A stretch of 64,000 bases of DNA. Source: Flavobacterium turcicum. Its GTDB lineage: Bacteria > Bacteroidota > Bacteroidia > Flavobacteriales > Flavobacteriaceae. The stretch covers positions 104,910 through 168,909 of the forward strand of contig NZ_JAAOBY010000007.1 in the NCBI RefSeq assembly GCF_011365745.1, given 5' to 3'. Shown piece by piece: positions 1-7,993 of the stretch; within the stretch, counting starts at the first letter, position 1; each line of letters begins with the position of its first letter. The notes under the pieces are model-generated. The model was not told the DNA's origin and did no database searches. It saw nothing but the letters and a program-made list of their open reading frames with translations. A program made the translations under genes and the position numbers.

Positions 1-1031
1 GCGATACCTCCTTTGGAAGCTGCTTCAACCAGTAAAGTTCCTATAATTGGTCCGGTACAAGAAAAGGAAACGATTGCAAGAGCCAATGCCATGAATACGA
101 TTCCTAATATTCCACCTTTATCCGCTTGACGGTCTACCTTATTTGCCCAAGAATTAGGTAACATGATTTCGAAAGCACCTAAAAATGATAACGAAAATAC
201 AACTAATAATACAAAGAAAATAACATTAAACCATACATTGGTAGATAATGCATTTAGTGCATCGGCACCAAAAATTAAGGTAATTACTGTTCCCAAAAAT
301 ACATAAATCAAGATAATCGAAATACCATAAATAATCGCATTTTTGATCCCTTTGGCTTTGGTTTTACTTTGTTTTGTAAAGAAACTTACCGTCATGGGAA
401 TCATAGGAAATACGCAAGGAGTAAGCAAGGCTGCAAAACCAGATAAGAAAGCGATAAAGAAAATCATATATAAACTCGAATCAGATTCTTTCGATTCTGG
501 TTGTTTTTCTATTGTGGAATTCGCATCAGTTTTAGTAGTTTTCTCATTTACAATATCCGCAGCTTGGATTTCTTTTGCTTCAAGCGTTTTAAGATTAAAC
601 TCAAAGTATTTTGTTTCGCTAATACAGTTTTCCTTGCAAACTTGGTAAGAAAGCTCCACTTGTATAATTTCCTTTTCTGGATTAATCTGTTTGATTAATT
701 GGGTAAAAGTAACTTTATCGGAAAAGAAGATTTCATCGACACCAAAGATTTCATTAAACTCTCGTTTGGTTTCACTTTCGGTTGCTTTTCCAATAAATTC
801 ATAATTGCTTTTGTTATCATGAAAAATGAATTCGGCAGGAAGAGGACCATCTTCAGGTGTAAATTGAGAATATACGTGCCAACCTGCTTCGATATTACCA
901 TTAAAAGTAAGTACATATTCTGAGGTGGATTTCTTCTCGATTCTAGGTTCCCATTTCACAGGATTTATAATCTGTGCCTGGACTTTGACAAAAACAAAGC
1001 CCAAGAGTAATAAATAAAAGATTTTCTTCAT
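1..1031 (-). CDS. dsbD: Thiol:disulfide interchange protein DsbD (3' end outside window)
   Basis: The visible 343 residues read from ATG at 1031 and run off the left edge. They show a signal peptide ending VQAQ, an N-terminal periplasmic domain with a C-x3-C pair (VCKENC), a charged linker, and then membrane segments. The transmembrane redox cysteines are visible: Cys206 in TPCVFPMIP and Cys325 in SCTGPIIG. Their spacing is close to that of the cysteine pair in the DsbD/CcdA core. DsbD passes electrons from cytoplasmic thioredoxin to periplasmic thiol partners. It is the last visible gene of a minus-strand copper/redox operon containing a TlpA-like thioredoxin, so it probably keeps that protein and the HMA cysteines reduced. 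The C-terminal thioredoxin domain expected for full-length DsbD would lie left of position 1. Confidence 0.88.
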   Translation of the reverse strand, partial: MKKIFYLLLLGFVFVKVQAQIINPVKWEPRIEKKSTSEYVLTFNGNIEAGWHVYSQFTPEDGPLPAEFIFHDNKSNYEFIGKATESETKREFNEIFGVDEIFFSDKVTFTQLIKQINPEKEIIQVELSYQVCKENCISETKYFEFNLKTLEAKEIQAADIVNEKTTKTDANSTIEKQPESKESDSSLYMIFFIAFLSGFAALLTPCVFPMIPMTVSFFTKQSKTKAKGIKNAIIYGISIILIYVFLGTVITLIFGADALNALSTNVWFNVIFFVLLVVFSLSFLGAFEIMLPNSWANKVDRQADKGGILGIVFMALALAIVSFSCTGPIIGTLLVEAASKGGI

Positions 1032-1107
1032 TTTATAAGTTTAATCAGAACGATTTGTTCTGGTGATAATTTGATTTTACACGTGTCATTTCCCGATAAG
1101 CCATAGG

Positions 1108-1142
1108 AAGTGTTTCGATGGTCTTTTGCCATCGAAACACTT
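1108..1142. terminator. Perfect 14-bp stem hairpin between barrel gene and dsbD
   Basis: The arms AAGTGTTTCGATGG (1108-1121) and CCATCGAAACACTT (1129-1142) pair perfectly around a 7-nt loop. The hairpin lies in the 155-bp gap between two minus-strand genes. A short T run follows it on the plus strand but not on the minus strand, so it is not a textbook terminator for the minus-strand operon. It could be an attenuator, a processing site or an mRNA-stabilising stem that separates dsbD expression from the upstream genes. Confidence 0.5.
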
Positions 1143-1186
1143 ATTTTATGAACTTTAGATTTAAATTAAAATCTTGGCGAAGTAAT

Positions 1187-1993
1187 TTATTTGGTCACAT
1201 TAAAAAAAGTATATTCCAGTTTTAAGAAAACACCATCAGATGTGGCACGTTGCATCGAGCTATACAATTCTTTTTTGTATGCAAGGTCAATTCTCGCCTG
1301 ACTGTTAATGATAAACTGAATCGAAGGAACTACATCCAGATATGATTTTCCGTTTTCGGTTATCGTTTGTCCAGTAAATTCCAGCATCGCATTGATGTTG
1401 GTTTGTTTAAAACTTGTATAATTTTTTGGATACATTAATTTCCCTACTGAGAACGTATAATTTACTGCGCTGTTACCCAAAAAATCCGGAAAGCTATAAT
1501 CACTGTTATTAAGTGCCCGCGCGTAACTTACAGAAGAACTTATGGCAACTTTATGGATTAACTGAGTAGCTACCAGACCAGCTTCGTAACCAGAGTTTCC
1601 TCCCATTAAGTCTATAGCTTCCTGATTAATAAAAGAGTTATTATAACTGTATCGTCCAAAGGCAGCCATCCTAAAATGACTTTGTAAATCATCTACAGAA
1701 AAGAAACGATATTTAGCATAAAAACCACCACCTTTAAGTCCCAATCCATTTTCTTGGTTACTAAGAAAAGCTGAGGTACGAACCATGATATTTTTATTTA
1801 TTCCCCAAGTAACTTCGGGCGTTAAATTATACATAGACCCACTTTCCAGTTGATTTTTCATAAGAGATTGACCAACCCGAACCCCAATAGAACCCGCCGG
1901 AACATTACTAGCGGGTTCGGTTACTACAAATAATTCCTGTGCATCTATTTTGAATGAAACAAGTAATAAGAAAACAATTGATAGATATTTCAT
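1187..1993 (-). CDS. Outer-membrane beta-barrel-like protein of copper operon
   Basis: This 268-residue protein has a clear signal peptide (about 19 residues, ending KIDAQ). After that come alternating hydrophobic and polar stretches rich in aromatic residues, typical of an outer-membrane barrel. No enzyme motif is visible. It starts 2 bp after the stop of the upstream HMA protein on the minus strand, so the two are almost certainly co-transcribed. The position in the operon suggests a role in metal passage or sensing at the outer membrane, but that is inferred from context only. I do not recognise a named family with confidence. Confidence 0.6.
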   Translation of the reverse strand: MKYLSIVFLLLVSFKIDAQELFVVTEPASNVPAGSIGVRVGQSLMKNQLESGSMYNLTPEVTWGINKNIMVRTSAFLSNQENGLGLKGGGFYAKYRFFSVDDLQSHFRMAAFGRYSYNNSFINQEAIDLMGGNSGYEAGLVATQLIHKVAISSSVSYARALNNSDYSFPDFLGNSAVNYTFSVGKLMYPKNYTSFKQTNINAMLEFTGQTITENGKSYLDVVPSIQFIINSQARIDLAYKKELYSSMQRATSDGVFLKLEYTFFNVTK

Positions 1994-1995
1994 TT

Positions 1996-2523
1996 TTATA
2001 AGGCTTTTAAATAATAATCATTTTCATTTTCCGTGGCATAACCAGGATATTTTGAATATGATTTAATTAGTTTTTTATACTCTTTTTGGGTTACAAAACC
2101 TTTATCCAAAACTCTGAATTTTGCTTCTGTATCAGCTACTGCGTTTTTAGTATCTATAAAAGTATACGTAACATCATCGATTTTTACTGTTGCATTATCT
2201 TCAATTTTTGGAGTATCAAACTTTGCGGTCAAGACCATAGAACCTACAAAAAAACCAGCTTTCTCAACCGCATTTTTCAACACTTTAGGTTGTAATGTAT
2301 TTTTTTTCTTAAAGTAAACAGTAAAGGTATTGGTGTTTAAATCGGTACCAATACTATCAACTTGAGTTAAGGATTTTAACTGTTTGTTTATAGCATTAGA
2401 ACACATAGAGCAAGTTAATCCTGTTGCCATTATTTCGGCTTTAGTGATTTGAGAATATGATTTTACACCAGTTAATAATACTAAAAGTGTAGCGGCTACG
2501 AATTTTATATGTAATGTTTTCAT
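1996..2523 (-). CDS. Secreted HMA-domain protein with C-terminal extension
   Basis: The 175-residue reading starts at ATG 2523, which gives an N-terminal signal peptide (MKTLHIK...SYSQ); a longer upstream reading overlaps the preceding gene and lacks one. Residues of roughly 25-95 form a heavy-metal-associated ferredoxin-like fold with the metal-binding motif GLTCSMCS. The last 75 residues are a second, unrecognised part. HMA domains bind Cu(I) through the C-x-x-C pair. Gaps of 1-2 bp on both sides place it tightly within the TlpA-HMA-barrel operon. It probably acts as a periplasmic copper carrier. Confidence 0.75.
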   Translation of the reverse strand: MKTLHIKFVAATLLVLLTGVKSYSQITKAEIMATGLTCSMCSNAINKQLKSLTQVDSIGTDLNTNTFTVYFKKKNTLQPKVLKNAVEKAGFFVGSMVLTAKFDTPKIEDNATVKIDDVTYTFIDTKNAVADTEAKFRVLDKGFVTQKEYKKLIKSYSKYPGYATENENDYYLKAL

Positions 2524-2524
2524 T

Positions 2525-3013
2525 TTATTTTTTGTTTTTTTTGATTTGAGCAATTATTTGTGCTTCGGTTGGGTTTATGGCAATCAGTTTTCCTGATGCA
2601 TCAAAAAGATAGGTTTCAGGCAGTGCTTCAACTCCAAAAGCCACAGCCGTTTTGGCATCAAAACCTTTCGGGTCGATTAATTGCTGGTGTTTCATTTTGT
2701 CTTTTTCAATGGCTTTTAACCATTTTGATTTATCGATATCAATTGAAATTCCAACAATTTCAAAATTCTGACCTTTGTATTGGTCATACATTTTTACCAA
2801 TTTTTTGTTAGCCATTCGGCAAGGTGCGCACCATGATGCCCAAAAATCTACCAAAACTGTTTTTCCTTTAAAAGTATTTAGTTTAACTGTAGCGTTCTTA
2901 TTGTTTTGAAGCTGAACATCTGGAAAAGAATCTCCTATTTTTATTTGTGCACTTGCTATAGAAACAGTTGCTATCAGGGAGAGTAATGTGATTATATTTT
3001 TTATTTTGAACAT
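2525..3013 (-). CDS. TlpA-like periplasmic thioredoxin
   Basis: Starting at ATG 3013 the protein is 162 residues: a signal peptide ending ASAQ, then a TlpA/ResA-type thioredoxin fold. The redox motif WASWCAPC has its cysteines at about 62 and 65. The cis-proline region is seen as EALPETYLFD. Such proteins reduce disulfides in the periplasm and receive electrons from DsbD, which is encoded downstream in the same operon. Its partners here are probably the cysteine-rich HMA proteins on either side. The longer upstream extension overlaps the HMA gene and is probably not translated. Confidence 0.82.
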   Translation of the reverse strand: MFKIKNIITLLSLIATVSIASAQIKIGDSFPDVQLQNNKNATVKLNTFKGKTVLVDFWASWCAPCRMANKKLVKMYDQYKGQNFEIVGISIDIDKSKWLKAIEKDKMKHQQLIDPKGFDAKTAVAFGVEALPETYLFDASGKLIAINPTEAQIIAQIKKNKK

Positions 3014-3041
3014 GAAATTTAATTTAAATGATTGATTATGA

Positions 3042-3404
3042 TTACTCCGCTTTTTTAGGACTTGCTTCTCTATCATATTGGCAACATCCATGCAATTCAT
3101 CGTAAACAGCATTTGGGGCACTAAATTTTTCATTGTCATATCCAGCATCTGCAACACGTTTTAGTATGGCATCAAGATTGGTTTTCTTAGTATCGTAGGT
3201 AACTGTAGCGGTTTTGGTGTTCGTGTCCCAATTTACTTTGGCAACTTTATCAATGTTTGCAGCCGTTTCAATAGTTTTTTTGCACATGCCACAATTACCA
3301 TTGATTTTTACGGTTTCAGTTGTTTTGTTTTTTATTTGCGCGCTGGCGAAAGTGACTGATAGCAATAGAGTCATTGCCATCAATAATTTTTTTATTGAGT
3401 TCAT
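3042..3404 (-). CDS. Secreted HMA-domain copper-binding protein
   Basis: This 120-residue protein has a signal peptide ending ASAQ and one HMA domain (about residues 28-95) with GNCGMCKKTIE as the metal site. A conserved GCCQYDRE motif lies near the C-terminus. It is strongly similar over its whole length to the N-terminal half of the protein encoded at 5155-6000: same signal type, same GNCGMC site, same GCCQYDREA ending. The two lie in mirror-image positions on opposite strands. It heads the minus-strand redox operon together with the Cys-rich peptide gene. Likely role: periplasmic Cu(I) binding or handover. Confidence 0.78.
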   Translation of the reverse strand: MNSIKKLLMAMTLLLSVTFASAQIKNKTTETVKINGNCGMCKKTIETAANIDKVAKVNWDTNTKTATVTYDTKKTNLDAILKRVADAGYDNEKFSAPNAVYDELHGCCQYDREASPKKAE

Positions 3405-3559
3405 TGTTTTTATAATTTTGAATGAATTAATCCTAGAGCATGACAGAAACCATAGTATTTAGAGCTATGAATAGCGTTGATTGGATTAATATTTAATGAT
3501 TTTTTAAGCCATAAAACAGGCTTTGGATTAGACAGATTTGTAACTGTCAGGAAATGAAT

Positions 3560-3916
3560 CTAGCTTATTTTAGGTGGAAGCCAGATAGAACGGAAATCTG
3601 AAGAAATAAAGATTTCTGAATAATAGTAATTTTGTTTCCTTTCTGAAAAACTAAAAAGAGAATTATTTTCTGTTTGGAAAGAAAGTATCGAGGAATAACC
3701 GCAGTAAGCAGTTGGGCAACCACAAGAATTACCTACACAGCTATTATCGCAATTGTGTTCTTTCTTATTAGAATCTTTTTTCTTGCAACAGTCTTTTACT
3801 GTAAATTCTTTTTTACAACATGGCATTTCTTTTTTTGTCCCATGCGCATAAGTAAGCGTTGGTCCCAAAAGAAAACCAAGCATAACGAGTAGCAATATGT
3901 AGAACTTTTTTGTCAT
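3560..3916 (-). CDS. Small secreted Cys-rich protein (mirror copy A)
   Basis: This reads as 118 residues from ATG 3916; a GTG nine bases upstream is also in frame but gives a poorer signal peptide. A hydrophobic signal (FYILLLVMLGFLLGPTLTYA) is followed by a Cys/Lys/His-rich segment with CC, C-x3-C and CGC clusters. The tail contains FSERKQNYYY and ends WLPPKIS. The protein at 4633-5001 has the same layout and a related tail ending WLIPKIG. I do not know a named family. The cysteine clusters and the neighbours suggest metal binding in the periplasm, but this is inference. Confidence 0.6.
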   Translation of the reverse strand: MTKKFYILLLVMLGFLLGPTLTYAHGTKKEMPCCKKEFTVKDCCKKKDSNKKEHNCDNSCVGNSCGCPTAYCGYSSILSFQTENNSLFSFSERKQNYYYSEIFISSDFRSIWLPPKIS

Positions 3917-4155
3917 ACTGGGCACAAATCTACAATTTTATTAGCTGACTCGAATGTTAATTTTTTTGTAAATGTTCTATTATAATTGATTCTTCAATTA
4001 TGTTTAGTGACACCCCGCTGAAATAAAAACAGTTTAATTAATTGATAATCAGTATTTTTTGTTTTTAGGACTAAAAGATCGTTTTTAATTTACTGAACAC
4101 TTGTAACATGTAGATTAGTAATTTTTACAAATTAAAAGAAATATAATTGTTGATT

Positions 4156-4510
4156 ATGAAACCAGTTAATTGATAACGTATCCCAACTGAAGAACTGGAA
4201 ATTCATCGCTTTTATTCCACAAACGGAAAGAATTGATAAAATTATCGATGGATTTGAATAGTCATATATCTTCCATGAAATTACATTAAAAGCTAGTGAA
4301 TTCAAATTTCTAACTTTAGATTATGATGAGAAAACTCAAAATTTCGATATAATAGTTTTCCTGAAAAACTAAAATTTATATCAACTGGCTCAAATACCAG
4401 ATAATAATGAGGAATTAATCCATTTATATGATTTAAATTTTTACATAGATGAGATTAACACTCATAACAAAGATTTAAGTAGTTTAGTCTTCATCTATTT
4501 GCTTCCCTAA
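4156..4510 (+). pseudogene. Broken ORF with two in-frame stops between the mirror copies
   Basis: One frame from 4184 to 4510 reads as plausible protein throughout, with segments such as NWKFIAFIPQTERIDKIIDG and LIHLYDLNFYIDEINTH. It is interrupted by TAG at 4259 and TAA at 4370, and ends at TAA 4508-4510. A possible start (ATG 4156) lies in a different frame, so a small frameshift is also needed. I do not recognise the family. The reading has natural amino-acid composition on both sides of the stops, which suggests a recently decayed gene rather than random sequence. Confidence 0.4.
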
Positions 4511-4632
4511 TAATACTTTTAATGAGAATATAAATCAAAACAAAATAGTAGTGATGAAATTTTTTTAACAAGTCTTTATTGAAAATTAAGATTATTTCTC
4601 TAACTTTGTCCAATATTAGATTTTCTATACAA

Positions 4633-5001
4633 ATGAAAAAGTTTCACATTTTATTAATCGTTGTACTTGGCTTCTTCTTGATGCCAATGGTAACTTTTGC
4701 GTGTGGAAACAATTCAGAAAAACAATCTTGCAAAAAAGAAATCTCTTCTAAAACAGATAAAAAAGATTGTTGCGAAGGTGATAATCATTCGAAGAATAAA
4801 AATCATAAAGGTTGTGGAGGAAAATGCAGCCATTCTAAATGTGGTTGTGCTTCTTCTTGCAACACATCTGTTTCTATTAATGAATTGAACTTTAATAAAA
4901 ATATTTTTAATTTCTTTTCAGAAAAACAAAATTTTTACAATTACGAAACCTCCATTTCTTCTGGTTTCAATTCTTTATGGCTTATACCAAAAATAGGCTA
5001 A
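4633..5001 (+). CDS. Small secreted Cys-rich protein (mirror copy B)
   Basis: Read from ATG 4633, the protein has 122 residues: a signal peptide (FHILLIVVLGFFLMPMVTFA), then a Cys/Lys/His-rich middle with SCKKE, DCCEG, GCGGKC and CGCASSC. The tail has FFSEKQNFYNYE and ends WLIPKIG. The same architecture and tail occur in the protein encoded at 3560-3916 on the other strand. The next gene downstream encodes an HMA protein, as it does for the other copy. It probably binds metal in the periplasm. The upstream 18-residue extension is not needed and lacks an ATG start. Confidence 0.6.
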   Translation: MKKFHILLIVVLGFFLMPMVTFACGNNSEKQSCKKEISSKTDKKDCCEGDNHSKNKNHKGCGGKCSHSKCGCASSCNTSVSINELNFNKNIFNFFSEKQNFYNYETSISSGFNSLWLIPKIG

Positions 5002-5154
5002 ATTTTAAATTTGATAGCCATAATTGTGTCAAATCAAAAGCAATTATTGCTTTAAATCATTTACTTTCTCAGTTAATTTCATTTTCAAAAGGCTGGCTTT
5101 GTTGTGCTGTCATTTTGTTCTTGTTTAACTAATTCAATTTAAAATTATTTTACA

Positions 5155-6000
5155 ATGAAATCACTAAAAAAAATAGTGATGGCAATAACTCTATTGCTAT
5201 CATTCACAGTGTCTAATGCGCAAATCAAAAACGCTAAAACTGAAACCGTAAAAATATTCGGGAATTGTGGAATGTGCGAAACCACCATAGAAAAAGCAGG
5301 AAGTCTCAAGAAAATTGCGAATGTTGATTGGAATAAAGACACCAAAATGGCTACGCTTACTTATGATGCTAAAAAAACCAATCAAGATGAAATCTTAAAA
5401 CGTATTGCACTTGCGGGTTATGATAGCGAAAAATTCCTTGCTCCAGATGCTGCATATTCAAAACTTCCGGGATGTTGTCAATACGATCGTGAAGCAAAAG
5501 TTGCAGTAAAAACGGAAACAAAATCCGAAGAAACTAAAATGGAAATGAACGACCATTCTACAATGACTGAAAACCAAGGAACAGACCAACTAAAACCAGT
5601 TTTCGATAATTATTTTTCATTGAAAGATGCCTTGGTAAAAACAGATAGTAAAATGGCTTCTGCAAAGTCAAAAGATTTATTAACCGCAATCACTGTCGTA
5701 AAAATGGAAACATTGAAAATGGATGTACATATGACTTGGATGAAAGTTTATAAAGATTTAACTGCTGATGCAAAAAATATTTCTGAAACACAGGATATCA
5801 AAAAGCAAAGAGAACTTTTCAAATCATTATCTAAAAATACGTATGAGTTGATAAAAGTTTCAAAATTTACTGAACCGGTTTATTATCAATATTGCCCGAT
5901 GCAAGATGCCAATTGGTTAAGTAAAGAAAATACAATTAAAAATCCTTACTACGGATCACAAATGTTGAGTTGTGGTAAAACAGTAGAAACAATAAAATAA
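5155..6000 (+). CDS. HMA domain fused to DUF3347
   Basis: The protein has 281 residues: a signal peptide ending SNAQ and an HMA domain (about 28-92) with GNCGMCETTIE. A GCCQYDREA motif follows, then a Met/Glu/Lys linker and a C-terminal helical DUF3347 domain (about 140-275) ending with CPMQDANWL and NPYYGSQMLSCG. DUF3347 recurs in Bacteroidota copper proteins and carries Met/Cys ligands. It is the extended counterpart of the protein encoded at 3042-3404. The following beta-propeller gene begins 20 bp later, so an operon is likely. Expected role: periplasmic copper capture. Confidence 0.78.
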   Translation: MKSLKKIVMAITLLLSFTVSNAQIKNAKTETVKIFGNCGMCETTIEKAGSLKKIANVDWNKDTKMATLTYDAKKTNQDEILKRIALAGYDSEKFLAPDAAYSKLPGCCQYDREAKVAVKTETKSEETKMEMNDHSTMTENQGTDQLKPVFDNYFSLKDALVKTDSKMASAKSKDLLTAITVVKMETLKMDVHMTWMKVYKDLTADAKNISETQDIKKQRELFKSLSKNTYELIKVSKFTEPVYYQYCPMQDANWLSKENTIKNPYYGSQMLSCGKTVETIK

Positions 6001-6020
6001 TAAAATTAAAACTTTAAAAA

Positions 6021-7073
6021 ATGAAGAATATATCTTTTACCGCATCAATAATTGGAGCAATACTTTTATCATCTTGTAATAAAGATGATAATATGGATAT
6101 GACAAATGCAGCATTAAACGTTAATTATCCAGCAGCGTATGTTGTCAATGGTGAAGATGCAACAATTTCAGTAATCAAATTATCAACTAATGAAGTTACA
6201 GGAACTATTCCATTGATGGGAACCGATACAGATATGATAATGTGGCCACACCATATTTCTTCACATTCAAATCATCTTGCAATTGGAGTTCCGGGAATGG
6301 ATTTAAGCGCAGGACACGCAGTGACAGGAACTATGTCGGGTAAACTTGTTGTTATTGATGCAACAACTGGTTCAATTGTTAAAAAAATGGGTTTACCTGT
6401 AATGAACCACAATACTATTTATTCTCCAAATGGTACAGAAATTTGGGTGCCTCAAATGGATATGAACGGAAAAGTATTGGTGTATGACGCTACAACTTAT
6501 GCGTTGAAAAGTACAATTACTGTAGGTATGATGCCTGCAGAATTAACTTTCTCTTCGGACGGGACAAAAGCCTATGTTGCTAATGGCGATGATGATAACG
6601 TTTCAGTAATCAATGTAGCATCAAAATCAGTAGTTGCAACGGTTACAGTTGGTAACAATCCTGTTGGAGCTTGGACTGGTACAGATGGTAAAATGTATGT
6701 TGATAACGAAGACGGACAATCTATTTCTGTTATAAATGTAGCTACAAATGCCGTTGACCAAACTATTATTTTAGGATTTATGCCCGGAATTGCCTCACAC
6801 AACGGAACAAAAAGCGAATTATGGGTTTCAGATCCAATGAATGGAAAAGTACATTATTGGACTTGGGATGCTGGTATGATGATGTGGATCCACGGTGGCG
6901 CTTTTAATACGGGTGCTGGTGCTCACGCAATTTCTTTCACTATGGACGGAAACACTGCCTATGTAACCAACCAAACAGCAAATACAGTTTCTGTTGTAAA
7001 TGTTACCAATCATACCGTTACTAAAACAATCAATGTTGGTAAAAAACCAAATGGGGTTGTAATAAAAATGTAA
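6021..7073 (+). CDS. YVTN-type beta-propeller lipoprotein
   Basis: This 350-residue protein has a lipobox ending LLSSC (Cys19) and then repeated beta-propeller blades of the YVTN kind, seen as AYVANGDDDNVSVINV, VTVGNNPVGAW, AYVTNQTANTVSVVNV and INVGKKPNGV. Met- and His-containing loops (TDMIMWPHHISSHSNH, WDAGMMMWIHGG) are unusual for the family and could bind copper. Such propellers are binding scaffolds on the cell surface or in the periplasm. A second, related one lies at 20697-21761 in the same island. The function is inferred from context. Confidence 0.75.
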   Translation: MKNISFTASIIGAILLSSCNKDDNMDMTNAALNVNYPAAYVVNGEDATISVIKLSTNEVTGTIPLMGTDTDMIMWPHHISSHSNHLAIGVPGMDLSAGHAVTGTMSGKLVVIDATTGSIVKKMGLPVMNHNTIYSPNGTEIWVPQMDMNGKVLVYDATTYALKSTITVGMMPAELTFSSDGTKAYVANGDDDNVSVINVASKSVVATVTVGNNPVGAWTGTDGKMYVDNEDGQSISVINVATNAVDQTIILGFMPGIASHNGTKSELWVSDPMNGKVHYWTWDAGMMMWIHGGAFNTGAGAHAISFTMDGNTAYVTNQTANTVSVVNVTNHTVTKTINVGKKPNGVVIKM

Positions 7074-7176
7074 ACTATTAATTTCTAAAATATCAAATGT
7101 AAATTTGATAAACGATTAAAATGGCTTGCAATTGATCAGTGTTAATATTATAAACAATTAATTAAAACTGTAAAAA

Positions 7177-7803
7177 ATGAAAAATCTAATTATCGTACTA
7201 AGCGTATTCTTAGCAGTTAGCACAGTAGCATCAGCTCAAGAAGCTACAAAATCTTCGCAAAAGGAAGCTCAAAAAACAACTTATACTTGCCCAATGCATC
7301 CAGAAGAAGTGAGTTTAATAGAAGGAAAATGTAGCAAATGTGGAATGACAATGGTAAAAACCACTGAAAAAATAGATACTCACGCTACAAAAGGCAGTCA
7401 ACCTAAAACTAAAATTGTAACAAAATATGTTTGTCCAATGGACGGCTCAACTTCTGATACCGAAGGGAAATGTTCTAAATGTGGAACTAGGATGGTAAAA
7501 ATTACCGAAAAGATAGATACTCACGCTACAAAAGGCAGTCAACCTAAAACTAAAATTGTAACAAAATATGTTTGTCCAATGGACGGCTCAACTTCTGATA
7601 CCGAAGGGAAATGTTCTAAATGTGGAACTGGAATGGTAAAAATTACCGAAAAGATAGATACTCACGCTACAAAAGGCAGTCAACCTAAAACTAAAATTGT
7701 AACAAAATATGTTTGTCCAATGGATGGCTCAACTTCTGACAAACCGGGGGAATGTCCTAAATGTGGAATGGAAATGACTAAAACGGAGGGTAAGAAAAAA
7801 TAA
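7177..7803 (+). CDS. Secreted protein with four heavy-metal-binding (HMBD) motifs
   Basis: This 208-residue protein has a signal peptide (ending ASAQ) and four copies of the HMBD zinc-ribbon-like motif. The first is CPMHPEE...CSKCGM; the other three are CPMDGS...C-x-x-CG. Linkers are Lys/Thr-rich and nearly identical. The HMBD is normally an N-terminal accessory of CusB adaptors, CopB-type ATPases and copper oxidases. A protein made only of such motifs is presumably a metal sponge or chaperone in the periplasm. The last three motifs are encoded by 141-bp tandem repeats that are almost identical at DNA level, which points to recent expansion. Confidence 0.75.
   Translation: MKNLIIVLSVFLAVSTVASAQEATKSSQKEAQKTTYTCPMHPEEVSLIEGKCSKCGMTMVKTTEKIDTHATKGSQPKTKIVTKYVCPMDGSTSDTEGKCSKCGTRMVKITEKIDTHATKGSQPKTKIVTKYVCPMDGSTSDTEGKCSKCGTGMVKITEKIDTHATKGSQPKTKIVTKYVCPMDGSTSDKPGECPKCGMEMTKTEGKKK
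7366..7788 (+). repeat. Three 141-bp tandem repeats inside the HMBD gene
   Basis: The string CACGCTACAAAAGGCAGTCA recurs at 7381, 7522 and 7663, exactly 141 bp apart, and the flanking bases match over almost the whole unit. Each unit encodes 47 residues with one CPMDGS...C-x-x-CG metal motif. Differences are a few substitutions, for example GTRMV against GTGMV, and a divergent end in the last unit (KPGECPKCGM). Copy number can change by slippage or recombination. Confidence 0.9.
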
Positions 7804-7993
7804 TCCAGTCGCATAAATTTTAAATTTCCTTTTAGTTTAATTCAATGCACATGATACCAATAATAAGGATGCAATGATTTTAATGACCCTATAAAACGAA
7901 AAAATTAATTTCTATATAAAAATGGGTTTTCAAAAAAATATTCATCAAAAAATGTTGCAAATACCAACAATATCAATTAAAAAAAATAATAAA

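Noticed and set aside
7366..7788. Tandem repeats considered as a CRISPR array
   Set aside because: Repeat units are 141 bp with no spacers and stay in frame in a coding gene.
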